Both the position numbers and the translations under genes were made by a program. A DNA stretch of 64,000 bases from Acinetobacter ursingii DSM 16037 = CIP 107286 (GTDB lineage Bacteria; Pseudomonadota; Gammaproteobacteria; Pseudomonadales; Moraxellaceae): positions 62,001-126,000 of the forward strand of contig NZ_KB849715.1 in the NCBI RefSeq assembly GCF_000368825.1. The letters run 5' to 3'. The notes under the pieces are model-generated. The model was not told the origin of the DNA. It worked only from the letters and a program-made list of their open reading frames with translations, and searched no databases. How positions within the stretch are numbered: the stretch's first letter is position 1; every line of letters starts with the position of its first letter. This document shows, piece by piece, positions 36,998 through 45,552 of this stretch.

Positions 36998-39628
36998 TTA
37001 CGCCACTTGACCTTCTAAAAAGTCCTGCGCAAAACGCTGCAACACCCCACCCGCTTCATAAACAGAAACTTCTTCTTCTGTATCTAGGCGGCAAGTGACA
37101 GGCACTTCAAGAATCTCTTCTTTACCATCCGCTGTGGCACGTTCAATGACTAAAGTTAAAGTCGAACGCGGTGCAATATTACCAATCACGCTATACAGCT
37201 CAGTACCATCTAGCTTTAAGGTCTTACGGTTTACACCAGCTTTAAACTCAAGCGGTAAAACGCCCATACCAACTAAGTTAGTACGGTGAATACGCTCAAA
37301 ACCTTCAGCCACAATCGCTTCAACACCTGCAAGACGTACACCTTTGGCAGCCCAGTCACGACTAGAACCCTGACCATAATCCGCACCCGCGACAATGATC
37401 AACGGTTGCTTACGGTTCATGTAGGTTTCAATCGCTTCCCACATGCGCATCACTTCGCCTTCTGGCTCGACACGCGCTTTTGAACCTTGCTTAATGGTGC
37501 CGTCTGAACGAACCACCATTTCATTAAACAATTTCGGGTTGGCAAATGTCGCACGTTGCGCAGTTAAATGGTCACCACGGTGGGTTGCGTATGAATTGAA
37601 GTCTTCTTCAGGTACGCCCATTTTATGTAGATATTCACCCGCAGCCGAATCCATCATAATCGCATTGGAAGGCGATAAATGGTCAGTGGTGATGTTATCC
37701 CCCAAGATCGCAAGCGGACGCATATTAGTTAAAGTGCGTGGAGCAGCTAATGCACCTTCCCAATACGGCGGACGGCGGATGTAAGTACTTTGCGGACGCC
37801 AGTCGTATAACGGACTTTCAGCTTGTTCAAATTCGCCCAAGTCAAACATTGGAATGTAGACTTTACGGAACTGTTCAGGCTTCACCGCTTCTTTGACGAG
37901 CGCATCAATTTCAGCATCTGAAGGCCAGATATCTTTCAGGTAAATTGGATTACCATCTTTGTCTGTACCTAGTGCATCTTTTTCGATATCAAAACGAATC
38001 GTGCCTGCAATTGCATAAGCGACAACCAATGGAGGAGATGCCAAGAACGCTTGTTTTGCATAGGGATGGATACGACCATCAAAGTTACGGTTACCTGAAA
38101 GCACGGCGGTGGCATATAAGTCACGGTCAATGATTTCTTGTTGAATCACAGGGTCAAGTGCGCCCGACATCCCGTTACAGGTGGTACAGGCATAGGCCAC
38201 GATACCAAAACCCAATTTCTCAAGGTCTTCGAGTACGCCAGCTTCTTCTAAGTAAAGCGCAGCCGCTTTAGAACCAGGTGCAAAAGACGATTTCACCCAC
38301 GGTTTACGCACTAAACCCAATTGATTGGCTTTACGTGCCAATAGACCTGCCGCTACGGTGTTACGTGGATTTGAGGTATTGGTACACGAGGTAATGGCTG
38401 CGATAATCACTGCACCATCAGGCATTAAGCCTTCCGCTTCTTGCGCTTTTGCCGCATCCAAATTGCCTGCAATGCCTTTGGCTGCCAAATCAGCCGTAGA
38501 TACACGCGCATGTGGATTTGAAGGGCCTGCAATATTACGTGTGACTTGCGATAAATCAAAACGAAGCACACGTGGATAAACCGCTTGGGTCATATCCGAT
38601 GCCCAAAGCCCGATTTCTTTGGCATATTGCTCCACCAATGCCACTTGTGCGTCTTCACGACCGGTCAGGCGTAAATAATCAATGGTGTTTTGATCGATAT
38701 AGAACATGGCCGCGGTTGCGCCATATTCTGGGGTCATGTTGGAAATCGTGGCACGATCGCCCACCGACATGCTGCCCGCACCTTCACCAAAGAATTCCAA
38801 ATATGCGCCTACCACACGTTCTTTACGCAAAAATTCAGTGAGTGCCAATACGATATCAGTTGCAGTAATCCCTGCTTGACGCTGACCGACCAATTCAACA
38901 CCGATAATATCGGGCAAACGCATCCACGATGCACGACCCAACATGACATTTTCAGCTTCTAAACCACCTACACCCACTGAAATCACGCCAAGCGCATCGG
39001 TATGTGGGGTATGTGAATCTGTACCAACACAGGTATCAGGGAACGCCAAGCCATCACGGTTTTGGATCACTGGAGACATTTTCTCCAAGTTGATTTGGTG
39101 CATGATGCCGTTGCCCGCAGGGATCACGTCAACATTTTTAAATGCAGTCTTCGTCCATTCAATAAAATGGAAACGGTCTTCGTTGCGACGATCTTCAATT
39201 GCACGGTTTTTCTCAAATGCATCAGGGTCAAAGCCACCAAATTCCACGGCTAATGAGTGGTCTACAATCAACTGGGTTGGCACCACAGGATTGACTTTAG
39301 AAGGATCACCACCTTTATCAGCAATCGCATCACGCAAGCCTGCAAGGTCAACCAATGCAGTTTGACCCAAGATGTCATGACAGACCACACGTGCAGGATA
39401 CCAAGGAAAATCCATGTCCTGACGGCGTTCAATCAATTGCTTTAAATAATCAGTTAAGTTTTCTGCATCAGCTTTACGCACCAGCTGTTCAGCCAGTACT
39501 TTCGAGGTGTATGGCAAAGTTTCATATGCGCCTGGCTGAATATCTTCAACGGCTTGACGCACGTCATAGTATTCGAGCTGGGTATTGCCATTCTGATTTG
39601 GCAGCGGTTTACGGTATTGATTTGTCAT
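36998..39628 (-). CDS. acnD: Fe/S-dependent 2-methylisocitrate dehydratase
   Basis: An 876-residue aconitase-superfamily enzyme acting in the methylcitrate cycle, dehydrating 2-methylcitrate. AcnD identity comes from the N-terminus YRKPLPNQNG..LEYYDVRQAVEDIQPGAYETLPYTSKVLAEQLVR and from location right after prpC. 4Fe-4S ligands are in AITSCTNTSNP and YACTTCNGMSG; substrate-binding residues in GADYGQGSSRDWAAKG. The start codon overlaps the prpC stop (TAATG), with GGAG upstream. AcnD normally needs the isomerase PrpF, which is not found in this operon or window. Confidence 0.93.
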   Translation of the reverse strand: MTNQYRKPLPNQNGNTQLEYYDVRQAVEDIQPGAYETLPYTSKVLAEQLVRKADAENLTDYLKQLIERRQDMDFPWYPARVVCHDILGQTALVDLAGLRDAIADKGGDPSKVNPVVPTQLIVDHSLAVEFGGFDPDAFEKNRAIEDRRNEDRFHFIEWTKTAFKNVDVIPAGNGIMHQINLEKMSPVIQNRDGLAFPDTCVGTDSHTPHTDALGVISVGVGGLEAENVMLGRASWMRLPDIIGVELVGQRQAGITATDIVLALTEFLRKERVVGAYLEFFGEGAGSMSVGDRATISNMTPEYGATAAMFYIDQNTIDYLRLTGREDAQVALVEQYAKEIGLWASDMTQAVYPRVLRFDLSQVTRNIAGPSNPHARVSTADLAAKGIAGNLDAAKAQEAEGLMPDGAVIIAAITSCTNTSNPRNTVAAGLLARKANQLGLVRKPWVKSSFAPGSKAAALYLEEAGVLEDLEKLGFGIVAYACTTCNGMSGALDPVIQQEIIDRDLYATAVLSGNRNFDGRIHPYAKQAFLASPPLVVAYAIAGTIRFDIEKDALGTDKDGNPIYLKDIWPSDAEIDALVKEAVKPEQFRKVYIPMFDLGEFEQAESPLYDWRPQSTYIRRPPYWEGALAAPRTLTNMRPLAILGDNITTDHLSPSNAIMMDSAAGEYLHKMGVPEEDFNSYATHRGDHLTAQRATFANPKLFNEMVVRSDGTIKQGSKARVEPEGEVMRMWEAIETYMNRKQPLIIVAGADYGQGSSRDWAAKGVRLAGVEAIVAEGFERIHRTNLVGMGVLPLEFKAGVNRKTLKLDGTELYSVIGNIAPRSTLTLVIERATADGKEEILEVPVTCRLDTEEEVSVYEAGGVLQRFAQDFLEGQVA

Positions 39629-40785
39629 TAACCACGCTCCGCCAATGGTTTGAATTCTAAGTTTTCAGGGCCAGTGTAGTTCGCGCTTGGGCGAATGATC
39701 TTACCATCTTGACGTTGTTCAATCACATGTGCTGACCAACCTGCGGTACGTGCAATCACAAATAATGGGGTAAACATTGCGGTTGGAACACCCATCAAGT
39801 GATAGCTCACCGCACTGAACCAGTCCAGGTTCGGGAACATGTTTTTCACTTCTTTCATCACCGCTTCTAAACGCTCAGCGATGAGGTACATCTTGTTGTT
39901 CTCTTGCGCTTCGGCAAGATCACACGCCACTTTCTTGATCACTTCATTACGTGGGTCAGAAACGGTGTAGACGGGATGACCAAAACCAATCACCACTTCT
40001 TTTTTCTCAACACGACTACGGATGTCTGCTTCTGCTTCATCAGCATTGTCATAACGTTGTTGAATCACGAATGCAACTTCATTCGCCCCACCATGTTTTG
40101 GACCACGCAGCGCACCAATACCGCCAGTAATTGCTGAGTACATATCTGAACCTGTACCTGCAACCACACGTGAAGTAAAGGTTGATGCGTTGAACTCATG
40201 CTCTGCATACAAAATCAAAGACGTATGCATGGCTTGAATCCATTCTTCAGATGGCGCTTCACCATGAAGTAAATGCAAGAAATGTGCAGCGATTGAGTCA
40301 TCGTTGGTTTCAACTTCGATACGACGACCGTTGTTGCTAAAGTGATACCAGTACAACAACATTGAGCCCAAGCTTGCCATTAATTTGTCAGCGATGTCTT
40401 TCGCGCCCGCTTCGTTATGGTCTTCATGTTCTGGGGTTAGGCAACCTAAAACTGAAACACCTGTACGCATCACATCCATAGGGTGTGCAGATGGTGGTAA
40501 TTGTTCAAGCGCCGTTTTGAGTGCTGCGGGCAAACCACGAAGTGCTTTAAGTTTTGTTTTATAGGCTTTGAGTTCTGCTTTGTTTGGAAGTTTGCCATGT
40601 ACCAGTAAATGCGCCACTTCTTCAAATTCGCTACCGACTGCAAGGTCGAGAATGTCATAACCACGGTAGTGCAAGTCGTTGCCACTGCGGCCTACGGTAC
40701 AGAGTGCAGTGTTGCCTGCCACTTGTCCGCTGAGTGCAACTGATTTTTTTGGTTTGAAGCCTGTGGTTGTTTCATTACTGCTCAT
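39628..40785 (-). CDS. prpC: 2-methylcitrate synthase
   Basis: A 385-residue citrate-synthase-family enzyme that condenses propionyl-CoA with oxaloacetate. Conserved catalytic parts: [23 protein letters not shown] near the N-terminus, [41 protein letters not shown] with two active histidines, and [19 protein letters not shown]. The short form and the operon context with prpB and acnD point to methylcitrate rather than citrate synthase. AGGA precedes the ATG, and translation is coupled to acnD. Confidence 0.95.
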   Translation of the reverse strand: MSSNETTTGFKPKKSVALSGQVAGNTALCTVGRSGNDLHYRGYDILDLAVGSEFEEVAHLLVHGKLPNKAELKAYKTKLKALRGLPAALKTALEQLPPSAHPMDVMRTGVSVLGCLTPEHEDHNEAGAKDIADKLMASLGSMLLYWYHFSNNGRRIEVETNDDSIAAHFLHLLHGEAPSEEWIQAMHTSLILYAEHEFNASTFTSRVVAGTGSDMYSAITGGIGALRGPKHGGANEVAFVIQQRYDNADEAEADIRSRVEKKEVVIGFGHPVYTVSDPRNEVIKKVACDLAEAQENNKMYLIAERLEAVMKEVKNMFPNLDWFSAVSYHLMGVPTAMFTPLFVIARTAGWSAHVIEQRQDGKIIRPSANYTGPENLEFKPLAERG

Positions 40786-41053
40786 AAGATTGTCCTTTTT
40801 ATATCCTTTGGTGAATTTCGTAGCGGTGTCTTACCGAACTCTCATCTTATTTGAGGATAAGCCTTCGGCTGGACTTACTTTTGAGGGATCAAAAGTAAGC
40901 AAAAATCCTTTGTTGACCTGACGGTACTTCCCTGCTACCGCAGCCCAACGTGGCGGCATCCATGCCGCCTTCACGATTACTAAGACTTTCATGAAAGAAG
41001 GGCTTAAATTCGTGAATTCCCTCTCCCTCTGGAGGAGGTTAGGAGGGGTAAAA
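40786..41053. repeat. Compound palindromic intergenic region between prpB and prpC
   Basis: A 268-bp gap inside the operon packed with inverted repeats: an 11-bp perfect stem CTTACTTTTGA / TCAAAAGTAAG with loop GGGA at 40874-40899; GGCGGCA / TGCCGCC at 40952-40969; ACTTTCATGAAAG around 40985; and a purine/pyrimidine-rich CCCTCTCC...GGAGGAGG arrangement at about 41020-41045. No convincing gene is seen. It resembles a REP-like mosaic that may protect or separate parts of the prp transcript. Confidence 0.65.
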
Positions 41054-41938
41054 TTATTTACTCTTCGCAAAAGTTCCATCAAGATATTGCTCAAACGCAT
41101 GGTAATTAATACGCTCATACAATTCTTGACGGGTTTGCATGGTATCGACCACATTCTTTTGTGTGCCTTGTTTACGCAGCGTCTCATAGACATTTTCCGC
41201 TGCTTTGTTCATGGCACGGAATGCTGAAAGTGGATAGAGCGCAATACTGACATCGGCAGATGCTAATTCTTCCGTAGTAAATAATGGCGTAGAACCAAAC
41301 TCGGTTATATTGGCTAAAACTGGCACTTTCGTGGCATTGGCAAACTGTTTATACATGGCCAGCTCTGTAATCGCTTCTGGGAACAACATATCTGCACCCG
41401 CTTCAATGTATGCACCCGCACGATCAATCGCAGCTTGTAAACCTTCTACAGCCAAAGCATCAGTACGTGCCATAATCACAAAGTTTTCATCGGTTCGTGC
41501 ATCGACCGCCGCTTTAATACGATCGACCATCTCTTGCTGGGTCACAATGGCTTTATTCGGACGATGACCACAACGCTTTGCACCCACCTGATCTTCAATA
41601 TGCATTGCAGCCGCACCGAATTTAATCATCGACTTGGTGGTACGCGCAATATTAAAAGCAGAAGCACCAAAACCTGTATCGACATCGACCAATAATGGCA
41701 AATCACAAACATCGGTAATACGACGAACATCGGTTAGAACATCATCAAGGTTACTGATCCCCAAATCAGGTAAACCCAATGAACCTGCTGCAACACCCCC
41801 ACCAGACAAATAAATGGCTTTGTAGCCTGCACGTTGTGCCAATAAAGCATGGTTAGCATTGATTGCACCCACAACCTGTAGTGGATGCTCAGTGGCAACT
41901 GCTTCTCTAAACTTTTGTCCTGCGGATAATACTGACAT
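41054..41938 (-). CDS. prpB: Methylisocitrate lyase
   Basis: A 294-residue isocitrate-lyase-superfamily enzyme cleaving 2-methylisocitrate to pyruvate and succinate. Motifs: [60 protein letters not shown] with the active-site cysteine, and [13 protein letters not shown]. The ATG at 41938 ([10 protein letters not shown]) has GGAG nine bases before it and matches family N-termini; the frame is open 32 codons further upstream, overlapping the regulator gene. First enzyme gene after the regulator. Confidence 0.95.
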   Translation of the reverse strand: MSVLSAGQKFREAVATEHPLQVVGAINANHALLAQRAGYKAIYLSGGGVAAGSLGLPDLGISNLDDVLTDVRRITDVCDLPLLVDVDTGFGASAFNIARTTKSMIKFGAAAMHIEDQVGAKRCGHRPNKAIVTQQEMVDRIKAAVDARTDENFVIMARTDALAVEGLQAAIDRAGAYIEAGADMLFPEAITELAMYKQFANATKVPVLANITEFGSTPLFTTEELASADVSIALYPLSAFRAMNKAAENVYETLRKQGTQKNVVDTMQTRQELYERINYHAFEQYLDGTFAKSK

Positions 41939-41982
41939 GAATTTGTTACTCCTTGTCTTTATAACTGATCTATAACATCGGG

Positions 41983-42663
41983 TTAAATAAAATGTTTTTG
42001 GATATTGCGATAAGATGAAGCGATATGACGGCACATCAGAAGCTCTGCCAGTTCAGCATCGCCATCTGCGATCGCATCTAATATACGAATGTGTTCAGAC
42101 AGCGCTTTGTGTGGACGATTCGGCGTTTTGGAATATTGCACCCGATACATACGAATCAAATGATAAAGCTCATCACACAGCATTTTTTCAAGAGTTTTAT
42201 TACCGCAGTTTTTGATGATGCAATAATGAAAATCATCCTGACCTTCTTGTAAGTAATAACCTTTACCTTCTTTAAAGTTTGGATCTTGCGCATGCAAGTG
42301 CAACACTTCACGCAAATTTAAAATTTGTTGTTTATCGATGCTCTGTGCAGCTAAACGACAAGCCAAACCTTCTAAAGTTTCACGAATTTGATATAGCTCG
42401 AAAAGCTGTTGATGTGACAACGACACGACTCTCGCACCGACATGCGCAGTACGTTCAACCAGCTTTTGCCCTTCTAGACGATGAATCGCCTCACGTAATG
42501 GCCCACGGCTAATCCCATAAACGCGAGCAAGCTCAGGCTCAGAAATTTTAGTACCTGGGGCAATATCACCACTGACAATTGCGGTTTGAATCTTTCTAAA
42601 TATCTGATCGGTGAGCGTGATTGAATTTAGCTCTTTAATCGGTTGAGTTATTTCAGTTGTCAC
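41983..42663 (-). CDS. GntR/FCD-family transcriptional regulator of the prp operon
   Basis: A 226-residue regulator with an N-terminal winged helix (about 15-80, [48 protein letters not shown]) and a C-terminal all-helical FCD effector domain (about 90-220) with the metal-ligand histidines ([41 protein letters not shown]). The start is a GTG at 42661-42663 with no clear ribosome site. Twin ATTGTCAACAAT palindromes, one just upstream of the start, indicate autoregulation. It lies 44 bp before prpB, so it likely controls propionate catabolism. Confidence 0.9.
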   Translation of the reverse strand: MTTEITQPIKELNSITLTDQIFRKIQTAIVSGDIAPGTKISEPELARVYGISRGPLREAIHRLEGQKLVERTAHVGARVVSLSHQQLFELYQIRETLEGLACRLAAQSIDKQQILNLREVLHLHAQDPNFKEGKGYYLQEGQDDFHYCIIKNCGNKTLEKMLCDELYHLIRMYRVQYSKTPNRPHKALSEHIRILDAIADGDAELAELLMCRHIASSYRNIQKHFI

Positions 42664-42666
42664 AAT

Positions 42667-42678
42667 ATTGTCAACAAT
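42667..42678. promoter_or_regulatory. GntR operator-like palindrome, proximal site
   Basis: ATTGTCAACAAT, palindromic apart from its central pair, starts four bases upstream of the regulator's GTG start codon. The same 12-mer recurs at 42729-42740. Confidence 0.75.
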
Positions 42679-42728
42679 TAATATTTAATAAGTCAAAAAT
42701 AATGGTTTAATTGGTTAAAATCAATAAT

Positions 42729-42740
42729 ATTGTCAACAAT
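42729..42740. promoter_or_regulatory. GntR operator-like palindrome, distal site
   Basis: Second exact ATTGTCAACAAT, 62 bp (centre to centre, close to six helical turns) from the first, in an otherwise featureless AT-rich stretch. Confidence 0.75.
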
Positions 42741-43030
42741 TATACTTTTGTATGATAACTATAAAAATCAAAAAACAAAGGATATAAAAATAAATGTTTT
42801 TAATTTCAGCAAGTTAATTATAGATTAAACAATAAATGTATTTTTGCTTAGCCTAATACTCAAGACCATGAGAAAACATTTTCATAAGATTGTTATGCTC
42901 AAAAAGACAAATTTTTGTATCTTCTTTGGTTAAAACCATTTTAAAGACATCGTGCATGCCGAATAAAGCAGCATAAGTTTATGTTTTGATGATAAATAAA
43001 TCATTTAAATGTTGTTTTCAGTTTTTATCC
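42741..43030. other. Intergenic region upstream of the tRNA-Asn pair
   Basis: About 290 bp, AT-rich, between the prp regulator and the tRNA promoter. I see no ORF, hairpin or repeat I could support. Confidence 0.5.
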
Positions 43031-43059
43031 TTGACCTGTACATAAGATGTGCCTAGAAT
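43031..43059 (+). promoter_or_regulatory. Promoter of tRNA-Asn copies 2 and 3
   Basis: -35 TTGACC, 17-bp spacer, -10 TAGAAT, then a short GC-rich discriminator before the tRNA. Confidence 0.75.
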
Positions 43060-43070
43060 GCGCATCAGAT

Positions 43071-43146
43071 TCTCCAATAGCTCAGTCGGTAGAGCGACGG
43101 ACTGTTAATCCGCAGGTCCCTGGTTCGAGCCCAGGTTGGAGAGCCA
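43071..43146 (+). tRNA. tRNA-Asn (GTT), copy 2
   Basis: 76 nt, anticodon GTT at 43104-43106. Acceptor stem is TCTCCAA with TTGGAGA, a compensated change from the TCTCCCA/TGGGAGA stem of copies 1 and 4. The remaining body appears identical. CCA encoded. Confidence 0.97.
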
Positions 43147-43153
43147 AAACTAA

Positions 43154-43229
43154 TCTCTCATAGCTCAGTCGGTAGAGCGACGGACTGTTAATCCGCAGGT
43201 CCCTGGTTCGAGCCCAGGTGGGAGAGCCA
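43154..43229 (+). tRNA. tRNA-Asn (GTT), copy 3
   Basis: 76 nt, anticodon GTT at 43197-43199, seven bases after copy 2. Acceptor stem TCTCTCA with TGGGAGA contains one U-G wobble pair. CCA encoded. It shares promoter and terminator with copy 2. Confidence 0.97.
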
Positions 43230-43235
43230 AGATTC

Positions 43236-43271
43236 AAAAAAAGCCTACATATTTAATGTAGGCTTTTTTTA
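43236..43271 (+). terminator. Terminator of the tRNA-Asn pair
   Basis: AGCCTACAT / ATGTAGGCT stem with a five-base loop and seven T. Confidence 0.85.
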
Positions 43272-43351
43272 TTGTCATGGCTGGATGTCTATTTGTGAGA
43301 AGTAAATAAAACAGCGAGGATTGCCCCTGCTGCTTTAAGCGTATAGATCAT

Positions 43352-43987
43352 TTAAGCTACATAGCGATCTGGACGATGATTAAGTGCCAATATCAAATTA
43401 AGGATGATTGCACCTAAAATAGAAATAGCCAGTAATGTCCAACTGACGAACGCAACTGATGCCAGTAAAATACTAATATCCAAACCCATTTGAACTTTGC
43501 CTGCTGGAACTCCATAACGCTCTTGAATAAATAAAACCAGCAAATTAAAACCACCCAGACTTGAACGATGTCTAAATAAAATCAGAAAACCCAAGCCCAT
43601 TAACACATTGGCTAAAACCGTAGCATACAATGGAGTTAAGCCATCAACATGAATAAAATAAGGATGTAATTCTGTTAACACAGAAAGTAGCGCGACCGCC
43701 ACGAAAGTTTTGATCACCATGGGCATACCTAAGCGTTTGTATGCCAAATAATAAAATGGAATATTGATCAAGAAAAAAACCAGACCAAATTTTAGTCCTG
43801 TCGCATAATGAATCAATAAAGATAAACCTGCTGTCCCACCTGTCAGTGTTCCCGCCTGCTGCATCAACATCATGCCAAATGAGATAATAAAGGTCGCAAT
43901 AATCATCGCAAGACCATCTTCAATATAAGTATGTGGTCGAGTTTTGATCTCAGCATTGAGATTTAGATCAGCAGTCAGATTAGTCAT
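43352..43987 (-). CDS. YitT family membrane protein (DUF161)
   Basis: A 211-residue inner-membrane protein with about five to six helices: IIATFIISFGMMLMQQAGTLTGGTAGLSLLIHYATG at the N-terminus is the DUF161 repeat hallmark of YitT proteins. The transported or sensed molecule is unknown. The gene overlaps the 3' end of the Lrp-type regulator by 8 bp, so it is translationally coupled to it and is probably its target. Confidence 0.85.
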   Translation of the reverse strand: MTNLTADLNLNAEIKTRPHTYIEDGLAMIIATFIISFGMMLMQQAGTLTGGTAGLSLLIHYATGLKFGLVFFLINIPFYYLAYKRLGMPMVIKTFVAVALLSVLTELHPYFIHVDGLTPLYATVLANVLMGLGFLILFRHRSSLGGFNLLVLFIQERYGVPAGKVQMGLDISILLASVAFVSWTLLAISILGAIILNLILALNHRPDRYVA

Positions 43988-44462
43988 GTGATTGATCCAG
44001 ATTCATCATTTGATAATTTTCTTTGATACGCTCAAGAACAATAGAGGTATGACAATTACTTACCCCAATTTTTAGCGTAGTCAGCTTATTAATCAGTTGA
44101 CTCATTTCATTTAAATCGCGCACCATCACTTTTAATAAATAATCAAAATTACCCGTCAGTTTATAAACTTCACGAATCATGTTCTCATGTTGTACAAAAT
44201 CCAGAAACCTGTTCAAGACATCATCACTATATTGAAGTAACTTGATTTCAATCATTCCCATGATCGGCTGTAACTCAGCCTCAGGATGCAACTGGGCATA
44301 ATAGCCCTTAATCATGCCATTTTGCTCAAGCGCGATACGACGACGAGAACACTGTGAAGTTGATAAACCAATGATTTCAGCCAATTCCTGATTGCTTAAT
44401 CGACCATTACATTGCAGATGCTGCAAGATTTTAAAATCATATTCATCAAGTGAATCATTCAT
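43980..44462 (-). CDS. Lrp/AsnC family transcriptional regulator
   Basis: A 160-residue regulator: winged helix-turn-helix (DEYDFKILQHLQCNGRLSNQELAEIIGLSTSQCSRRRIALEQNGMI, residues 6-52) and a C-terminal RAM domain (about 68-150, VYKLTGNFDYLLKVMVRDL). It is probably an octameric feast/famine regulator sensing an amino acid. A 55-bp inverted repeat 23 bp upstream is a likely autoregulatory site. Forms a two-gene unit with yitT, bracketed by tRNA-Asn genes. Confidence 0.9.
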   Translation of the reverse strand: MNDSLDEYDFKILQHLQCNGRLSNQELAEIIGLSTSQCSRRRIALEQNGMIKGYYAQLHPEAELQPIMGMIEIKLLQYSDDVLNRFLDFVQHENMIREVYKLTGNFDYLLKVMVRDLNEMSQLINKLTTLKIGVSNCHTSIVLERIKENYQMMNLDQSHD

Positions 44463-44484
44463 ATCAGGTCTTTACCCAATTGAA

Positions 44485-44539
44485 ATTTATTGTGTTTTCA
44501 ATTAAATTCAACATCAGTTGAATGAAAACCACAATAAAT
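44485..44539. promoter_or_regulatory. Long inverted repeat upstream of the Lrp-type regulator
   Basis: Outer arms ATTTATTGTGTTTTCA and TGAAAACCACAATAAAT (complementary but for one extra C) flank inner arms ATTCAAC and GTTGAAT around loop ATCA. The unit lies 23-77 bp upstream of the regulator start. It could be an Lrp-type operator or form a hairpin in the leader RNA. Confidence 0.6.
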
Positions 44540-44907
44540 GAGTTGATACTATAATTAAGCAGCAATAATAAGCGTTTGTACCGATAAAACGCAATTAAAT
44601 TGCACTTAAAATAATAAAATACAATAAAAATTCAAATTTAATCGTAAAACGCAAAAATATTGTATAACACTTGCAAATTATCATAAACAGATTCGAATTA
44701 ATATTAGACGTATTTTATAAGTCCGAGACAGGTATTATGGCTACAACATGGCGTTGCATTTCAAACGCTAATCTAAGAATCATGTAAAGAAGTCTATTGT
44801 TTTGATTAAAATGATTGAATAAAAATCTAAAAATAAAGCTAAGCAACTAGCATCTGACTATTTTTAAATCAGTTAAACTTTTTTTAATAATTTCAGCTTA
44901 TTAAAGC

Positions 44908-44936
44908 TTGACCGAAAACCGATTGCCTTTTAGAAT
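44908..44936 (+). promoter_or_regulatory. tRNA-Asn (copy 4) promoter
   Basis: -35 TTGACC, 17-bp spacer, -10 TAGAAT; the same elements as the copy 2 promoter. Confidence 0.75.
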
Positions 44937-44948
44937 CCTACTCCAGAT

Positions 44949-45024
44949 TCTCCCATAGCTCAGTCGGTAGAGCGACGGACTGTTAATCCGCAGGTCCCTG
45001 GTTCGAGCCCAGGTGGGAGAGCCA
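44949..45024 (+). tRNA. tRNA-Asn (GTT), copy 4
   Basis: 76 nt, anticodon GTT at 44982-44984, sequence apparently identical to copy 1, with CCA encoded. Its own promoter and terminator flank it. Confidence 0.97.
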
Positions 45025-45031
45025 AATTTTT

Positions 45032-45062
45032 AACCCACTCTATTTAGAGTGGGTTTTCTTTT
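45032..45062 (+). terminator. tRNA-Asn (copy 4) terminator
   Basis: AACCCACTCT / AGAGTGGGTT perfect stem with four-base loop and T-rich tail. Confidence 0.85.
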
Positions 45063-45077
45063 TAGTATAGGCAAAGT

Positions 45078-45419
45078 GTGTTGAGTTCATCTCAAATATT
45101 CTTTTTAAGTTTAGGCTGTATATCCAGTCTATTGCTTCTAATTACTTGCTTTAAATCATTTTTCTTTTCCAGACAACAGTTTTTTGCTCGCGCTCCTATC
45201 ACACCTTTTGAATCAAAAATGTTTCATCGGTTGAAAAGTGCTTTTCCCAATCATCATGTTCTGGCCCAAGTCGCTTTTAGTGCTTTGATTACCAGTAATC
45301 ACTATAAAATTAGACGTAAATTTAATCGAAAAGTCACAGATTTTGTCATTTTAAATGATGCGCTTGAAGTGATCGCGGTCATAGAACTCGACGACCATTC
45401 ACTTTTCCTAATTAAATAA
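45078..45419 (+). pseudogene. C-terminally truncated DUF2726-like membrane-anchored protein
   Basis: A 113-residue frame starting at GTG. Residues 6-28 form a transmembrane helix. The rest (TPFESKMFHRLKSAFPNHHVLAQVAFSALI...KVTDFVILNDALEVIAVIELDDHS) is the first half of a DUF2726 domain, a PD-(D/E)XK-like fold. It stops right after IELDDHS, where intact members continue with a further catalytic-core segment. The following bases are unrelated AT-rich DNA. I read it as a decayed or truncated gene; expression is uncertain. Confidence 0.6.
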
Positions 45420-45552
45420 AGTTATCAAATAGTTTCTTTATATATTTTTCATTGACATAGTGCATTTTTCGATATACTAACGTCCCCAGTATTCGTCAAT
45501 TACATAAAGACATTTTGTAATCATTCAGATTTTAAGCTGATAAAATTCTGTT

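Noticed and set aside
37443..39660. Many long open frames on the plus strand opposite acnD
   Set aside because: They lie antisense to a well-supported gene, have no ribosome sites or recognisable domains, and reflect codon bias of acnD.
40831..41193. 120-codon minus-strand frame in the prpB-prpC gap
   Set aside because: It overlaps the prpB 3' end in another frame and runs through palindromes; composition is not protein-like.
41939..42034. Extended N-terminus of prpB
   Set aside because: The extra residues overlap the regulator gene, do not resemble the family, and a good ribosome site precedes the downstream ATG.
44700..44800. Possible further copy of the dispersed repeat (AATCTAAGAATCATGTAAAGAAGTCT-like end near 44770-44795)
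   Set aside because: Only one end is similar and no matching left arm or core is found; too weak to call.
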